5,468 nucleotides of DNA, taken from the NCBI GenBank assembly GCA_003554665.1, contig PWGY01000168.1:1-5468 (forward strand). The letters are read 5' to 3'. This DNA is from Bacteroidales bacterium. Lineage in GTDB: Bacteria; Bacteroidota; Bacteroidia; Bacteroidales; UBA7960. The translations under genes were made by a program, and so were the position numbers. Of this stretch, positions 1 through 5,468 are shown in pieces; position 1 is the first letter of the stretch, and each line of letters opens with the position of its first letter. The notes under the pieces are model-generated. The model saw only the letters and a list, made by a program, of their open reading frames with translations. It was not told where the DNA came from and ran no database searches.

Positions 1-2
1 AC

Positions 3-110
3 CTTTCAATTTACTACAAGCCGGAAGCTGAAGAGCCACTTCCCTTTCAATTAAGGAAGCCTGTGATAATTGCCGTCAACTTCCCTGCCCTCAGTGTTGC
101 CATCAAATAA
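3..110 (+). CDS. C-terminal fragment of an unrecognised protein (5' end outside window)
   Basis: Frame 3 of the plus strand is open from the window edge to a TAA at 108-110, giving 35 residues that begin LSIYYKPEAEEPLPF and end FPALSVAIK. The other two plus-strand frames stop by base 54. The stretch has a mixed, protein-like composition: a proline/glutamate-rich turn followed by a hydrophobic strand-like end. A strong hairpin with a T-rich tail starts 38 bases after the stop, which is where a terminator for this gene would sit. That position is the best support that the fragment is real. I do not recognise the family, and too little is present to assign a function or location. The gene converges on the lipoprotein gene to its right. 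Confidence 0.55.
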   Translation, partial: LSIYYKPEAEEPLPFQLRKPVIIAVNFPALSVAIK

Positions 111-147
111 CGCCCTGTCTTTCCGGATCCAATTCCGCTTATTGTCA

Positions 148-182
148 AAACATGCCCGCCGGCCAATCCGGCGGGCATGTTT
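148..182. terminator. Perfect 15-bp hairpin, probable bidirectional terminator
   Basis: Arms 148-162 and 168-182 are exact reverse complements, GC-rich in the core (GCCCGCCGG / CCGGCGGGC), around a 5-base CCAAT loop. On the plus strand the stem runs into TTTATTTT. On the minus strand it runs into TTTTG. It lies between two convergent genes: the plus-strand fragment ending at 110 and the minus-strand lipoprotein gene ending at 260. This geometry fits a shared intrinsic terminator. The plus-strand tail is the better one. No experimental evidence is available. Confidence 0.85.
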
Positions 183-259
183 ATTTTGGAAGGGTCATGA
201 AATGCGGTCAGAATAACGGGCAGGATTGACCTCACACAGTGAATTGGCATCAAACAATT

Positions 260-850
260 TTAAAGTGGTTCCGAAAGGTCAAAAGAAGCGCTAAACAGCA
301 ACTCCCCGTCATCAAAGAGACTGTAACTGAAGGCGGGGGGATCTTCAGAAAGCTCAACGCGCCAAACTGCCTTGCAGGCAGTGGGAAGCGTTTCACAGGT
401 GTATTCGTCGGCCGGAAAATCCTGCCGGGTGGCCGTACCCTCTCCGTCGGCATAACCACCGTACATGGTCACATCTTCAGGGGTACCATCTTCATGGCGA
501 TGGTCATGACGAAACCTTAACCGGCCATCTTCCACAAGAAACATCCAGGTACGTGAATGGTCTTCACTCAGGTGGAAAGGCACATGGATCCGGTCATCCT
601 CACAAATTGTCACATGCATCACAAAGTCTTTGTCCTCCCAGCTTTCCCGGCCTTCTGCCAGAAAAGTCTGCTCCCCGGAGAAAGAGGCTCCGCACCAGGA
701 AGCCAGGTTATTGAAAAAAGCCCTCTCTTCGGCAACCACCAGGTCGCTTCCGAGTGCCGGGGCTTCGGTTGATCCGCTCCTGCCACCACAGGAAGAAAAA
801 ATGAGACAAATGGCCACTGGCAGGTAAAAATAAATCAAAGTGGTTTTCAT
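260..850 (-). CDS. Putative envelope lipoprotein of unrecognised family (DHRHEDG motif)
   Basis: This 196-residue protein has an N-terminal lipoprotein signal: Lys2, a hydrophobic core (residues 4-18) and the lipobox FSSC with the lipidated Cys at 21. The residues after it (GGRSGS) lack the acidic run of the Bacteroidota surface-export signal, so a periplasm-facing anchor is more likely than surface display (inference). The mature part has a striking central stretch: FVMHV (76-80), HVPFHLSEDHSRTW (89-102) and RFRHDHRHEDG (112-122), then TMYGG (128-132) and QDFPADEY (143-150). There are four mature cysteines (53, 83, 152, 159). I believe similar secreted proteins occur in Bacteroidota, but I cannot name a family or activity. 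The frame stays open to an ATG at 913, but the Met at 850 gives a proper signal peptide, and the promoter element at 907-914 would start transcription downstream of 913. Confidence 0.85.
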   Translation of the reverse strand: MKTTLIYFYLPVAICLIFSSCGGRSGSTEAPALGSDLVVAEERAFFNNLASWCGASFSGEQTFLAEGRESWEDKDFVMHVTICEDDRIHVPFHLSEDHSRTWMFLVEDGRLRFRHDHRHEDGTPEDVTMYGGYADGEGTATRQDFPADEYTCETLPTACKAVWRVELSEDPPAFSYSLFDDGELLFSASFDLSEPL

Positions 851-906
851 TGGGCAGACTGATTGGTTTATTACTGATGATTTATGCTTCATTGAAGATG
901 ATTGCA

Positions 907-914
907 CAAACATA
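907..914 (-). promoter_or_regulatory. Bacteroidota-type -7 element (TATGTTTG) for the lipoprotein gene
   Basis: The minus strand reads TATGTTTG, an exact match to the TAnnTTTG consensus of the Bacteroidota primary sigma factor. About 18-20 bases upstream there is only a TTTT-like tract where a TTTG -33 box is expected, so the upstream element is weak. A start about 7 bases downstream, near position 900, would give a leader of about 50 bases to the ATG at 850. The match is short, so chance is possible, but position and orientation are right and it settles the start choice of the lipoprotein gene. Confidence 0.5.
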
Positions 915-1023
915 CGAAAATTGACTCATAAAAGGCACTCCGGCAGTTGGCGCAAAGTTGATTCTTAATTACCTTTATCATACGAATTTGATCAACCCTG
1001 TTTGAGAAATAAACCTGCAAGAA

Positions 1024-1524
1024 ATGCTGACTGCCGATTATTTTGTAGAAAAGCTCCGGATGAAACCTCATCCCGAAGGGGGCTATTACAGGGAGGTTTA
1101 CCAAAATCCCCTTACCATCAGTGAATCATGCCTTCCTTCAAGCTTCGACGGCAAAAGAAAACTGGCTTCCACGATTTATTTTTTACTTGAACAGGATCAG
1201 GTGTCGCAACTCCACTGGCTTAGATCTGATGAAGTTTGGTTTTTTCACCACGGATCAGTACTTGACATTCATCTGATTGACCAGTCCGGGAACCATTCCA
1301 TTAAAAAACTTGGTCTGGATCCCGGCAAAGGGGAATATCCGCAAATACTGGTCCCGGCTGATATGATTTTTGGGGCACGCCCGGTTGATAAAAACGGTTT
1401 TACGCTGGTCAGCACCATGGTGTCGCCCGCATTCGAATTCAGGGATTTTGAGCTCTACAAAACAGAAGATGTGTGTAAAAGGTTTCCCCATTTGCGCAGT
1501 GCCCTTTCAAAAATCTTTCCCTGA
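1024..1524 (+). CDS. Cupin superfamily protein, DUF985 (Cupin_5) type
   Basis: This 166-residue protein covers one complete single-domain cupin of the DUF985/YML079w-like group. Recognisable blocks in order are HPEGGYYRE (16-24), STIYFLL (49-55), the cupin core with His64, SDE (68-70), W72 and HH (75-76), LVPADMIFGARP (109-120), and the closing VSPAFEFRDFEL (133-144). Length is normal for the family and both ends look intact. Proteins of this fold bind small, often sugar-like or nucleotide-like ligands, but the physiological substrate of this group is not settled, so I give no reaction. No signal peptide is present, so it is probably cytoplasmic. The gene diverges from the lipoprotein gene (173-bp gap). 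Its last 18 bases overlap the 3' end of the opposite-strand ABC ATPase gene. Confidence 0.92.
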   Translation: MLTADYFVEKLRMKPHPEGGYYREVYQNPLTISESCLPSSFDGKRKLASTIYFLLEQDQVSQLHWLRSDEVWFFHHGSVLDIHLIDQSGNHSIKKLGLDPGKGEYPQILVPADMIFGARPVDKNGFTLVSTMVSPAFEFRDFELYKTEDVCKRFPHLRSALSKIFP

Positions 1525-2358
1525 TTGGTCCTGACCTTCCCCTTGACCAGAAGCCTCCTTTTTTTGTTTGAGAATTTTATCGGACACAAGAAATACGGCA
1601 GGTTTATGAGAAACAGGATTGGGTTGCACGACAACCACTGTTTTATACCCCTGCTCAATAACCTGGTAATTCAGAACCTCATCCGGCAGTCCTTGTTTAA
1701 AAGGCTGACCATTTTTCAACATAACCAGGTAATCACAATATTCTCCGGCAAGGTTCAGATCATGGATGATCATCAGAACGGACAATTTCATCTCCTCGTT
1801 CAGCTTCTGGATCAGGTTCAGGATCTGCACCTGATGGGTAATGTCCAGGTGAGATGTGGGCTCATCCAGTAACAGCAGTTCCGGCTGCTGGGTGAGGGCC
1901 CTGGCAATGTTGGCCAGCTGTTGCTCTCCCCCGCTGATTTTCGACATCAGTTTATTTCGCAACCCGTACACATTGGTCAGCTGCATGTAATGATGGGCGA
2001 TCTCATAATCTTCCCTGGTCTCAAACAACTGAAACTGCTTCCGGTGGGGCAGTCTTCCCATCAGTACATATTCCTCAACCGTTACATCTGTTGCAAAGAC
2101 GTGTTGTGCGACAACCGCCATGGAACGGGCTCTTTCATTGAATGACATCTGACGGAGGTTCCTGCCATTGAGAAGCACCTCTCCGCTTCTTGCGGGCAGC
2201 TCACCGGTCAGGCCTCGAAAAAGCGTTGTTTTGCCTGATCCGTTGGGACCGATAATTCCTGAAATTTCTCCCCGGCCGGCCTCTAAATTCACATTACGAA
2301 GTACAAACTTATCGCCGTACCCGCAGGAAAAATTCTGCACCGTTAAAAATCCGGACAT
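1507..2358 (-). CDS. btuD: ABC importer ATP-binding protein, BtuD/FecE/HmuV type
   Basis: This 283-residue protein is the cytoplasmic ATPase that powers a type II ABC importer for cobalamin or ferric chelates. All nucleotide-binding motifs are intact: Walker A GPNGSGKTT (37-45), Q-loop Gln85, signature SGGEQQ (142-147), Walker B LLLLDEP (161-167), D-loop SHLD (169-172) and the switch His199 in IIHDLNLA. It is encoded directly after the permease: its ATG (2358) is 2 bases beyond the permease TAG (2363-2361), so translation is probably coupled. The protein is somewhat longer than the usual 250-260 residues. The last roughly 20 residues form a hydrophilic Lys/Glu/Gln/Gly-rich tail that overlaps the convergent cupin gene. 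The family is certain. The substrate (corrinoid, haem or siderophore) cannot be read from the ATPase itself, and the symbol rests on the binding protein. Confidence 0.95.
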   Translation of the reverse strand: MSGFLTVQNFSCGYGDKFVLRNVNLEAGRGEISGIIGPNGSGKTTLFRGLTGELPARSGEVLLNGRNLRQMSFNERARSMAVVAQHVFATDVTVEEYVLMGRLPHRKQFQLFETREDYEIAHHYMQLTNVYGLRNKLMSKISGGEQQLANIARALTQQPELLLLDEPTSHLDITHQVQILNLIQKLNEEMKLSVLMIIHDLNLAGEYCDYLVMLKNGQPFKQGLPDEVLNYQVIEQGYKTVVVVQPNPVSHKPAVFLVSDKILKQKKEASGQGEGQDQSGKDF

Positions 2359-2360
2359 GG

Positions 2361-3401
2361 CTAATTGACTTTCAGTGTTGATTTTGAACGACTCAGAAAA
2401 ACAATAAACACAATCCCGCCGGCAATACCGGTAATAACCCCAATCGGTAATTCATTGGGGGCAATAATGGTCCGTGCAATGGCATCGCAAATGATCAGAA
2501 AGATGCCCCCTCCCAAAAAAGAAGCCGGAAGCAGAATGCGGTAATCTGATCCCGCCAGTACCCTTACCAAATGTGGAATTACAAGCCCGACAAATCCAAT
2601 TACTCCGGTAGAGGCCACGCACACTCCAGCCACAAGAGACGCCAGTATAAACATCACCCGGATTGTCAGCCCGGTATTGACTCCCAGGTGCCAGGCATTT
2701 GCCTCACCAAGACGTAAAGCGTTCAGGGAACGGGAAAAAAAGCCGGCAATTACAAGGGAGGTAACAGAAACAAACAGGGTAAGCCGAATAAGCATGGCAT
2801 TTGGCTCATCCAGTGAGCCCATCATCCAGAAAATTATACTGTGAAGGCTACGGGCTGTGGCCAGCGACATCATCAGCATCATTAAAGATGAAGAAACAAA
2901 GCTTACCATGACCCCGATCAACAACATGTTGTTCACATTGACCTGACCGAATCTGGCTCCGAGCACATATACAAAAACAATGGCAAGCAACGCCCCGGCA
3001 AAACCGGCCAACGGCAGGGCAAAGGCTCCAAGAACTGCGGGCAGTGTAAACACAATTGCCAGAGCCACACCCAATGCAGCACCCCCGGATATTCCAAGTG
3101 TAAAAGGTTCAACAAGGGGATTCCGGTAAATGCCCTGCAATACGGCCCCTGACAGGCTGAGTCCTCCACCGGCTGCAATGGCCAGAATAATACGGGGCAG
3201 CCTTATCTGGGTCAGCACCACGTAGTCAACACCTTCCTTCTCTGTCATAATACGCGGCACATCCCACACAGAGATATCCAACTCACCGGCAGACATCCCC
3301 AGCAAAAAAGCTACCACTGTAAGTATCAGCAGCGACAGCAGGGATATCCCCCACCGGAATAGCTTTATTTGTCTGGATACACTTCCTGAGGGGGGCTTCA
3401 T
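2361..3401 (-). CDS. btuC: FecCD/BtuC-family ABC permease
   Basis: This 346-residue inner-membrane protein is the channel subunit of the importer and probably works as a homodimer with the ATPase encoded next to it. A hydrophobic N-terminal helix (about 18-38) precedes the family block RLPR (67-70). Next come SGAVLQGIYRNPLVEPF (84-100) and LGISGGAALG (102-111), the cytoplasmic coupling region GVIGFVGLVIPHLVR (266-280), and the C-terminal ELPIGVITG (317-325). Hydrophobic segments throughout fit the usual ten-helix fold, and length is normal. Near the C-terminus the common G-x-P-F-F sequence is GGIVF instead, a mild variation. The frame cannot extend upstream because a TAA sits 16 bases before the ATG. 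An AGGA motif about 7 bases upstream is a modest ribosome-binding site. A 71-base gap separates it from the binding-protein gene. Confidence 0.95.
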   Translation of the reverse strand: MKPPSGSVSRQIKLFRWGISLLSLLILTVVAFLLGMSAGELDISVWDVPRIMTEKEGVDYVVLTQIRLPRIILAIAAGGGLSLSGAVLQGIYRNPLVEPFTLGISGGAALGVALAIVFTLPAVLGAFALPLAGFAGALLAIVFVYVLGARFGQVNVNNMLLIGVMVSFVSSSLMMLMMSLATARSLHSIIFWMMGSLDEPNAMLIRLTLFVSVTSLVIAGFFSRSLNALRLGEANAWHLGVNTGLTIRVMFILASLVAGVCVASTGVIGFVGLVIPHLVRVLAGSDYRILLPASFLGGGIFLIICDAIARTIIAPNELPIGVITGIAGGIVFIVFLSRSKSTLKVN

Positions 3402-3472
3402 GATTTTATCCTGTGGTTACAACCTTCTTTCCGGCCATGCAACTTACAGATCTCATGAACCGGATCATAAAA

Positions 3473-4324
3473 TTAATAATATATCCGTTCAATGATCTCT
3501 TCCAGTACATCAAGGAAAATTTCAGGAGTGGGACTGGCAGTACTGTCCTCGTCAAGCAAGAAAACAAGGCCGCTTTCCGCGGCAGACAAACCCGGATAAG
3601 CCAGCCAGGTGTTTTTTTCCTCTTCACCGGCTGCTCCCATCATCACGATGAAAATTGCCTCCGGATCCCTTGCCAGAACACTTTCACGGGTAATGCTTCC
3701 GTGTGTCATTCCTGCGGCGATATTTTCACCCCCGGCCAGTTCAATGTAATCATTCAGAAAGGTATCCGGAATCACGGAGTAAAGGGGTTTGGCTCCCAGC
3801 TGCATAAAAATCCGGGGATTCTTGTTATCCGGAACTTTTTGCTGCAATCGCTCAAGCCTGGCTTTCTGACTGCCAACAATCTCTTTGGCCTGTTTTTCCT
3901 GGCCGGTCAGCCGGCCTACATCAACCAGCTGATCACAAAGGCCTCCGAAAGAATCAGGCATATCCAGTACAACCACCTCTATTCCCAGTGAAGTAAGTGC
4001 CCTCACCGACCGGTCAGCAGTCAGGTTGGTGGTTATTACCAGATCCGGATTCAGAGACAGTATTTTTTCTTCATTGACACTCATCTGCGATGCTACCACA
4101 GTTTTGTCATCTCCAAGCACCCCGTCACAGTAATTGGTATAACCGAGCAACTGTGACGCTCCCCCCACCTCGTAGATCATCTTTGTCACTGAAGGAGAAA
4201 GGGAAACGACACTCGGATCCTGCGCCCTCAATCCGGCAAAGGGAATAATTATCATTATGAACATCCAAATCAATGCCGGCATAACCATTTGTTTTATAAA
4301 ACCTCTCCTCGTATTTCTTCCCAT
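3473..4324 (-). CDS. btuF: Periplasmic substrate-binding protein of a cobalamin/iron-chelate importer (BtuF-like)
   Basis: This 283-residue class III binding protein delivers its ligand to the permease. A basic n-region (R3, R6, R7, K11) and a hydrophobic core (16-32) form a signal peptide with a likely cut after LRA (34). No lipobox Cys is present, so the mature protein should be free in the periplasm. Family marks are VVSLSPSVTKMIYEVG (39-54), GYTNYCD (61-67), NPDLVI (92-97), and the C-lobe stretch SVLARDPEAIF (215-225). Glu86 and Glu214 sit where family members place the lobe glutamates that dock on permease arginines (by analogy). The GxTxYCD pattern is what I associate with BtuF-like proteins, so a corrinoid is favoured, but haem or siderophore is not excluded. 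A later ATG at 4288 would avoid overlapping the kinase gene, but it loses the basic n-region, so 4324 is preferred. Confidence 0.9.
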   Translation of the reverse strand: MGRNTRRGFIKQMVMPALIWMFIMIIIPFAGLRAQDPSVVSLSPSVTKMIYEVGGASQLLGYTNYCDGVLGDDKTVVASQMSVNEEKILSLNPDLVITTNLTADRSVRALTSLGIEVVVLDMPDSFGGLCDQLVDVGRLTGQEKQAKEIVGSQKARLERLQQKVPDNKNPRIFMQLGAKPLYSVIPDTFLNDYIELAGGENIAAGMTHGSITRESVLARDPEAIFIVMMGAAGEEEKNTWLAYPGLSAAESGLVFLLDEDSTASPTPEIFLDVLEEIIERIYY

Positions 4325-5262
4325 CCATCCGGGCTGATCTTTGCCCCCATTCCTTCAATCACCTTTCCGGCCATCAGGGAGGCAATACGCCCGCATTCAT
4401 CAAGGGGGCGTGCATCGGCCAATCCGTATAGAAAGCCGGCTGCATAGGCATCGCCTGCACCCGTAGTGTCAAGAACAGTGGCACTGACGGCAGATATCTG
4501 GCAAAACTCCGCTCCGGATTTTACCAGGGATCCATTCTCCCCTGTTTTCACCACAGCAATTTCACAAACCCGGGCCATTTCCTGTAAAGCCTGTTCCGGG
4601 TCTTTGCCTGTAAAGGCCCTGGCCTCTTCCTCGTTGGCAAACAGGATATCCACGTAATCACGGACCCAGTCTTTCAGTACATCTAAATTTTCTTCCACCA
4701 CATTAAAGCTTGCCAGATCCAGTGAAATTTTCAGACCGTTATTCCGGGCTTTTTCCAGAATCGCCTGCAGCAGTGAATGGTTCTGCAATAAGTACCCTTC
4801 CACATGCAGATAGTCATACCCCTCAAAAAAAGAATTCTGCAAGTCATCAGGACTCAGTTCCAGTGCTGCACCCAGGTAAGTGGCAAATGTTCTTTCTGAG
4901 TCAGGAGTAACAAATGCGAGAGCATGCCCGCTATGACTCTTCCCTTGCATCAGAAAAGGCCTGATGTTTTTTGCCCTCAGATCATCGGCAAAAAGATCAC
5001 CCAGTTCATCCTTTCCGACCTTCCCGATAAAGGCGGTTTCGACATTCAGTCCGGCAAGTCCGTGAATGGTATTTGCAGCTGATCCCCCGCCAGACATTGA
5101 TTTTTCAAAACCCTCGCATTTCCTTTCAATGTCTACAATCTCATCCTGGCTGACCAGTTGCATACTTCCTTTCGGAAGCTTCATCTCTTCAAGGAATTGC
5201 TCATCTTCCAGTTTCACAAGTGTATCTACCAGAGCATTTCCAATGCCTAAAACTTTTTTCAT
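4294..5262 (-). CDS. PfkB-family carbohydrate/nucleoside kinase, adenosine-kinase-like
   Basis: This 322-residue cytoplasmic ribokinase-fold enzyme transfers phosphate from ATP to a sugar or nucleoside hydroxyl. The N-terminal strand VLGIGNALVDTL (4-15) is followed by the substrate-binding GGGSAAN (58-64), the magnesium/phosphate-associated N-x-x-E pair N210/E213, and the C-terminal PfkB signature DTTGAGDAYAAGF (265-277) with catalytic base Asp271. Length and both ends are normal. The overall pattern matches proteins commonly called adenosine kinase in Bacteroidota, but PfkB members are hard to assign to a substrate from sequence alone. It is the first gene of the importer run: its TAA lies 31 bases inside the binding-protein gene, implying translational coupling. 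A probable metK lies upstream behind a terminator. No clear promoter consensus is visible in the 113 bases before it; the nearest, TTATTTTG, has one mismatch and overlaps the terminator tail. Confidence 0.93.
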   Translation of the reverse strand: MKKVLGIGNALVDTLVKLEDEQFLEEMKLPKGSMQLVSQDEIVDIERKCEGFEKSMSGGGSAANTIHGLAGLNVETAFIGKVGKDELGDLFADDLRAKNIRPFLMQGKSHSGHALAFVTPDSERTFATYLGAALELSPDDLQNSFFEGYDYLHVEGYLLQNHSLLQAILEKARNNGLKISLDLASFNVVEENLDVLKDWVRDYVDILFANEEEARAFTGKDPEQALQEMARVCEIAVVKTGENGSLVKSGAEFCQISAVSATVLDTTGAGDAYAAGFLYGLADARPLDECGRIASLMAGKVIEGMGAKISPDGWEEIRGEVL

Positions 5263-5295
5263 AACACAACAATTATTCTGTTTTTACAAAATAAA

Positions 5296-5344
5296 CCGCT
5301 GCGCAATACGATCAGTGTATATGCCTGATTGAATTGCACAGCGG
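5296..5344 (-). terminator. Stem-loop with U-rich tail, probable terminator of the metK-like gene
   Basis: Arms 5296-5307 and 5333-5344 pair over 12 positions. On the minus-strand RNA all pair, with one U-G wobble (positions 5338 and 5302). On the plus strand the same position would be a C-A mismatch, so the element fits minus-strand function. Inside lies a 3x3 internal loop, a second 5-bp stem (5311-5315 with 5325-5329) and a 9-base loop. Reading the minus strand, the hairpin runs into TTTATTTTGT. It starts about 32 bases after the stop of the metK-like gene and ends 33 bases before the kinase ATG. It may also serve as a leader structure for the kinase operon. Confidence 0.65.
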
Positions 5345-5375
5345 AACTCCGTTCAATGAGCGGAATCAGCGACGA

Positions 5376-5468
5376 TCAAAGGTTGAATTCTTTTTTGATG
5401 GCATCCACATAATCAAGCTTCTCCCAGGTAAAAGTTTCCACTTCCTTCCTGCTGCCGTTTACATATAC
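5376..5468 (-). CDS. metK: C-terminal end of probable S-adenosylmethionine synthetase (5' end outside window)
   Basis: The minus strand is open from the window edge to a TGA at 5378-5376, encoding 30 residues that end ETFTWEKLDYVDAIKKEFNL. The F-x-WEK-x-D block followed by a short amphipathic end resembles the C-terminus of MetK, which makes S-adenosylmethionine from methionine and ATP in the cytoplasm (compare the FPWEKTD end of the E. coli enzyme, from memory). Only about 7% of the protein is present and none of the catalytic motifs, so the name rests on this tail alone. A hairpin terminator follows the stop, so the kinase downstream is probably transcribed at least partly on its own. Confidence 0.65.
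   Translation of the reverse strand, partial: VYVNGSRKEVETFTWEKLDYVDAIKKEFNL

Noticed and set aside
47..253. 68-codon minus-strand ORF across the left intergenic region
   Set aside because: It reads through the perfect hairpin terminator at 148-182 and overlaps the better-supported plus-strand fragment.
851..913. Longer version of the lipoprotein starting at the ATG at 913
   Set aside because: It would put 21 polar residues before the signal peptide, and the TATGTTTG promoter element at 907-914 overlaps this start. The ATG at 850 gives a normal lipoprotein signal.
958..990. Possible plus-strand promoter for the cupin gene (TTG, 20 bases, TACGAATTTG)
   Set aside because: The TA and TTTG parts are four bases apart instead of the two in TAnnTTTG, so it is not a convincing match. 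The cupin promoter remains unidentified.
1526..1565. Hairpin (TGGTC/GACCA) followed by a T-run as a terminator for the cupin gene
   Set aside because: The stem is only 5 bp with a 14-base loop, and the T-run begins about 9 bases after it. The T-run is accounted for by lysine codons of the opposite-strand ATPase.
3413..3991. 192-codon plus-strand ORF opposite the binding-protein gene
   Set aside because: It lies antisense to a clearly recognised BtuF-like gene, its translation resembles no family I know, and it crosses the btuF-btuC gap without any start signals. It is a shadow frame.
4286..4288. Alternative binding-protein start that avoids overlapping the kinase gene
   Set aside because: It removes all basic residues from the signal-peptide n-region. 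A purine-rich GAGGAGAGG lies upstream, but its spacing of about 13 bases is long and it is also part of the kinase and binding-protein coding sequence.
1..5468. Mobile element, CRISPR array, tRNA or defence system
   Set aside because: I saw no transposase-like or integrase-like frame, no terminal repeats, no spaced direct repeats and no tRNA-like cloverleaf. Nearly all of the window is covered by ordinary metabolic, transport and envelope genes.

Overview
The window looks like chromosomal DNA from a Gram-negative member of the Bacteroidota. The supporting signs are a lipoprotein with a short FSSC-type lipobox, a perfect TAnnTTTG promoter element (the Bacteroidota sigma -7 box) upstream of it, weak or absent Shine-Dalgarno sequences, and a MetK-like C-terminus of the type I associate with this phylum. 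Base composition is moderate. I see no phage, insertion sequence, CRISPR or tRNA signal.

Layout, left to right. Bases 3-110 carry the C-terminal end of an unrecognised plus-strand gene that begins outside the window. A perfect 15-bp hairpin (148-182) with T-rich flanks separates it from a convergent minus-strand lipoprotein gene (260-850), whose promoter element lies at 907-914. A divergent plus-strand gene (1024-1524) encodes a small DUF985-type cupin. Its last 18 bases overlap the end of a long minus-strand gene run (5262 down to 1507). In transcription order this run is a PfkB/adenosine-kinase-like sugar or nucleoside kinase, a periplasmic substrate-binding protein, a FecCD/BtuC-type permease and a BtuD/FecE-type ATPase. 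The last three make a complete cobalamin- or iron-chelate-type ABC importer. Upstream on the same strand, after a hairpin terminator (5296-5344), is the C-terminal end of what is probably S-adenosylmethionine synthetase (5376-5468, cut by the window edge).

Working together: the kinase stop codon lies inside the start of the binding-protein gene (31-bp overlap) and the permease and ATPase genes are 2 bp apart, so these four genes probably form one operon. If the importer carries a corrinoid and the kinase uses adenosine, then SAM synthetase, adenosine recycling and B12 uptake (for B12-dependent methionine synthase) would all serve the methyl cycle. That link is inference from gene order. No wholly new system is evident. 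The least explained items are the lipoprotein family, the coupling of the kinase to the importer, and a 20-codon ORF that exactly fills the gap between binding protein and permease.
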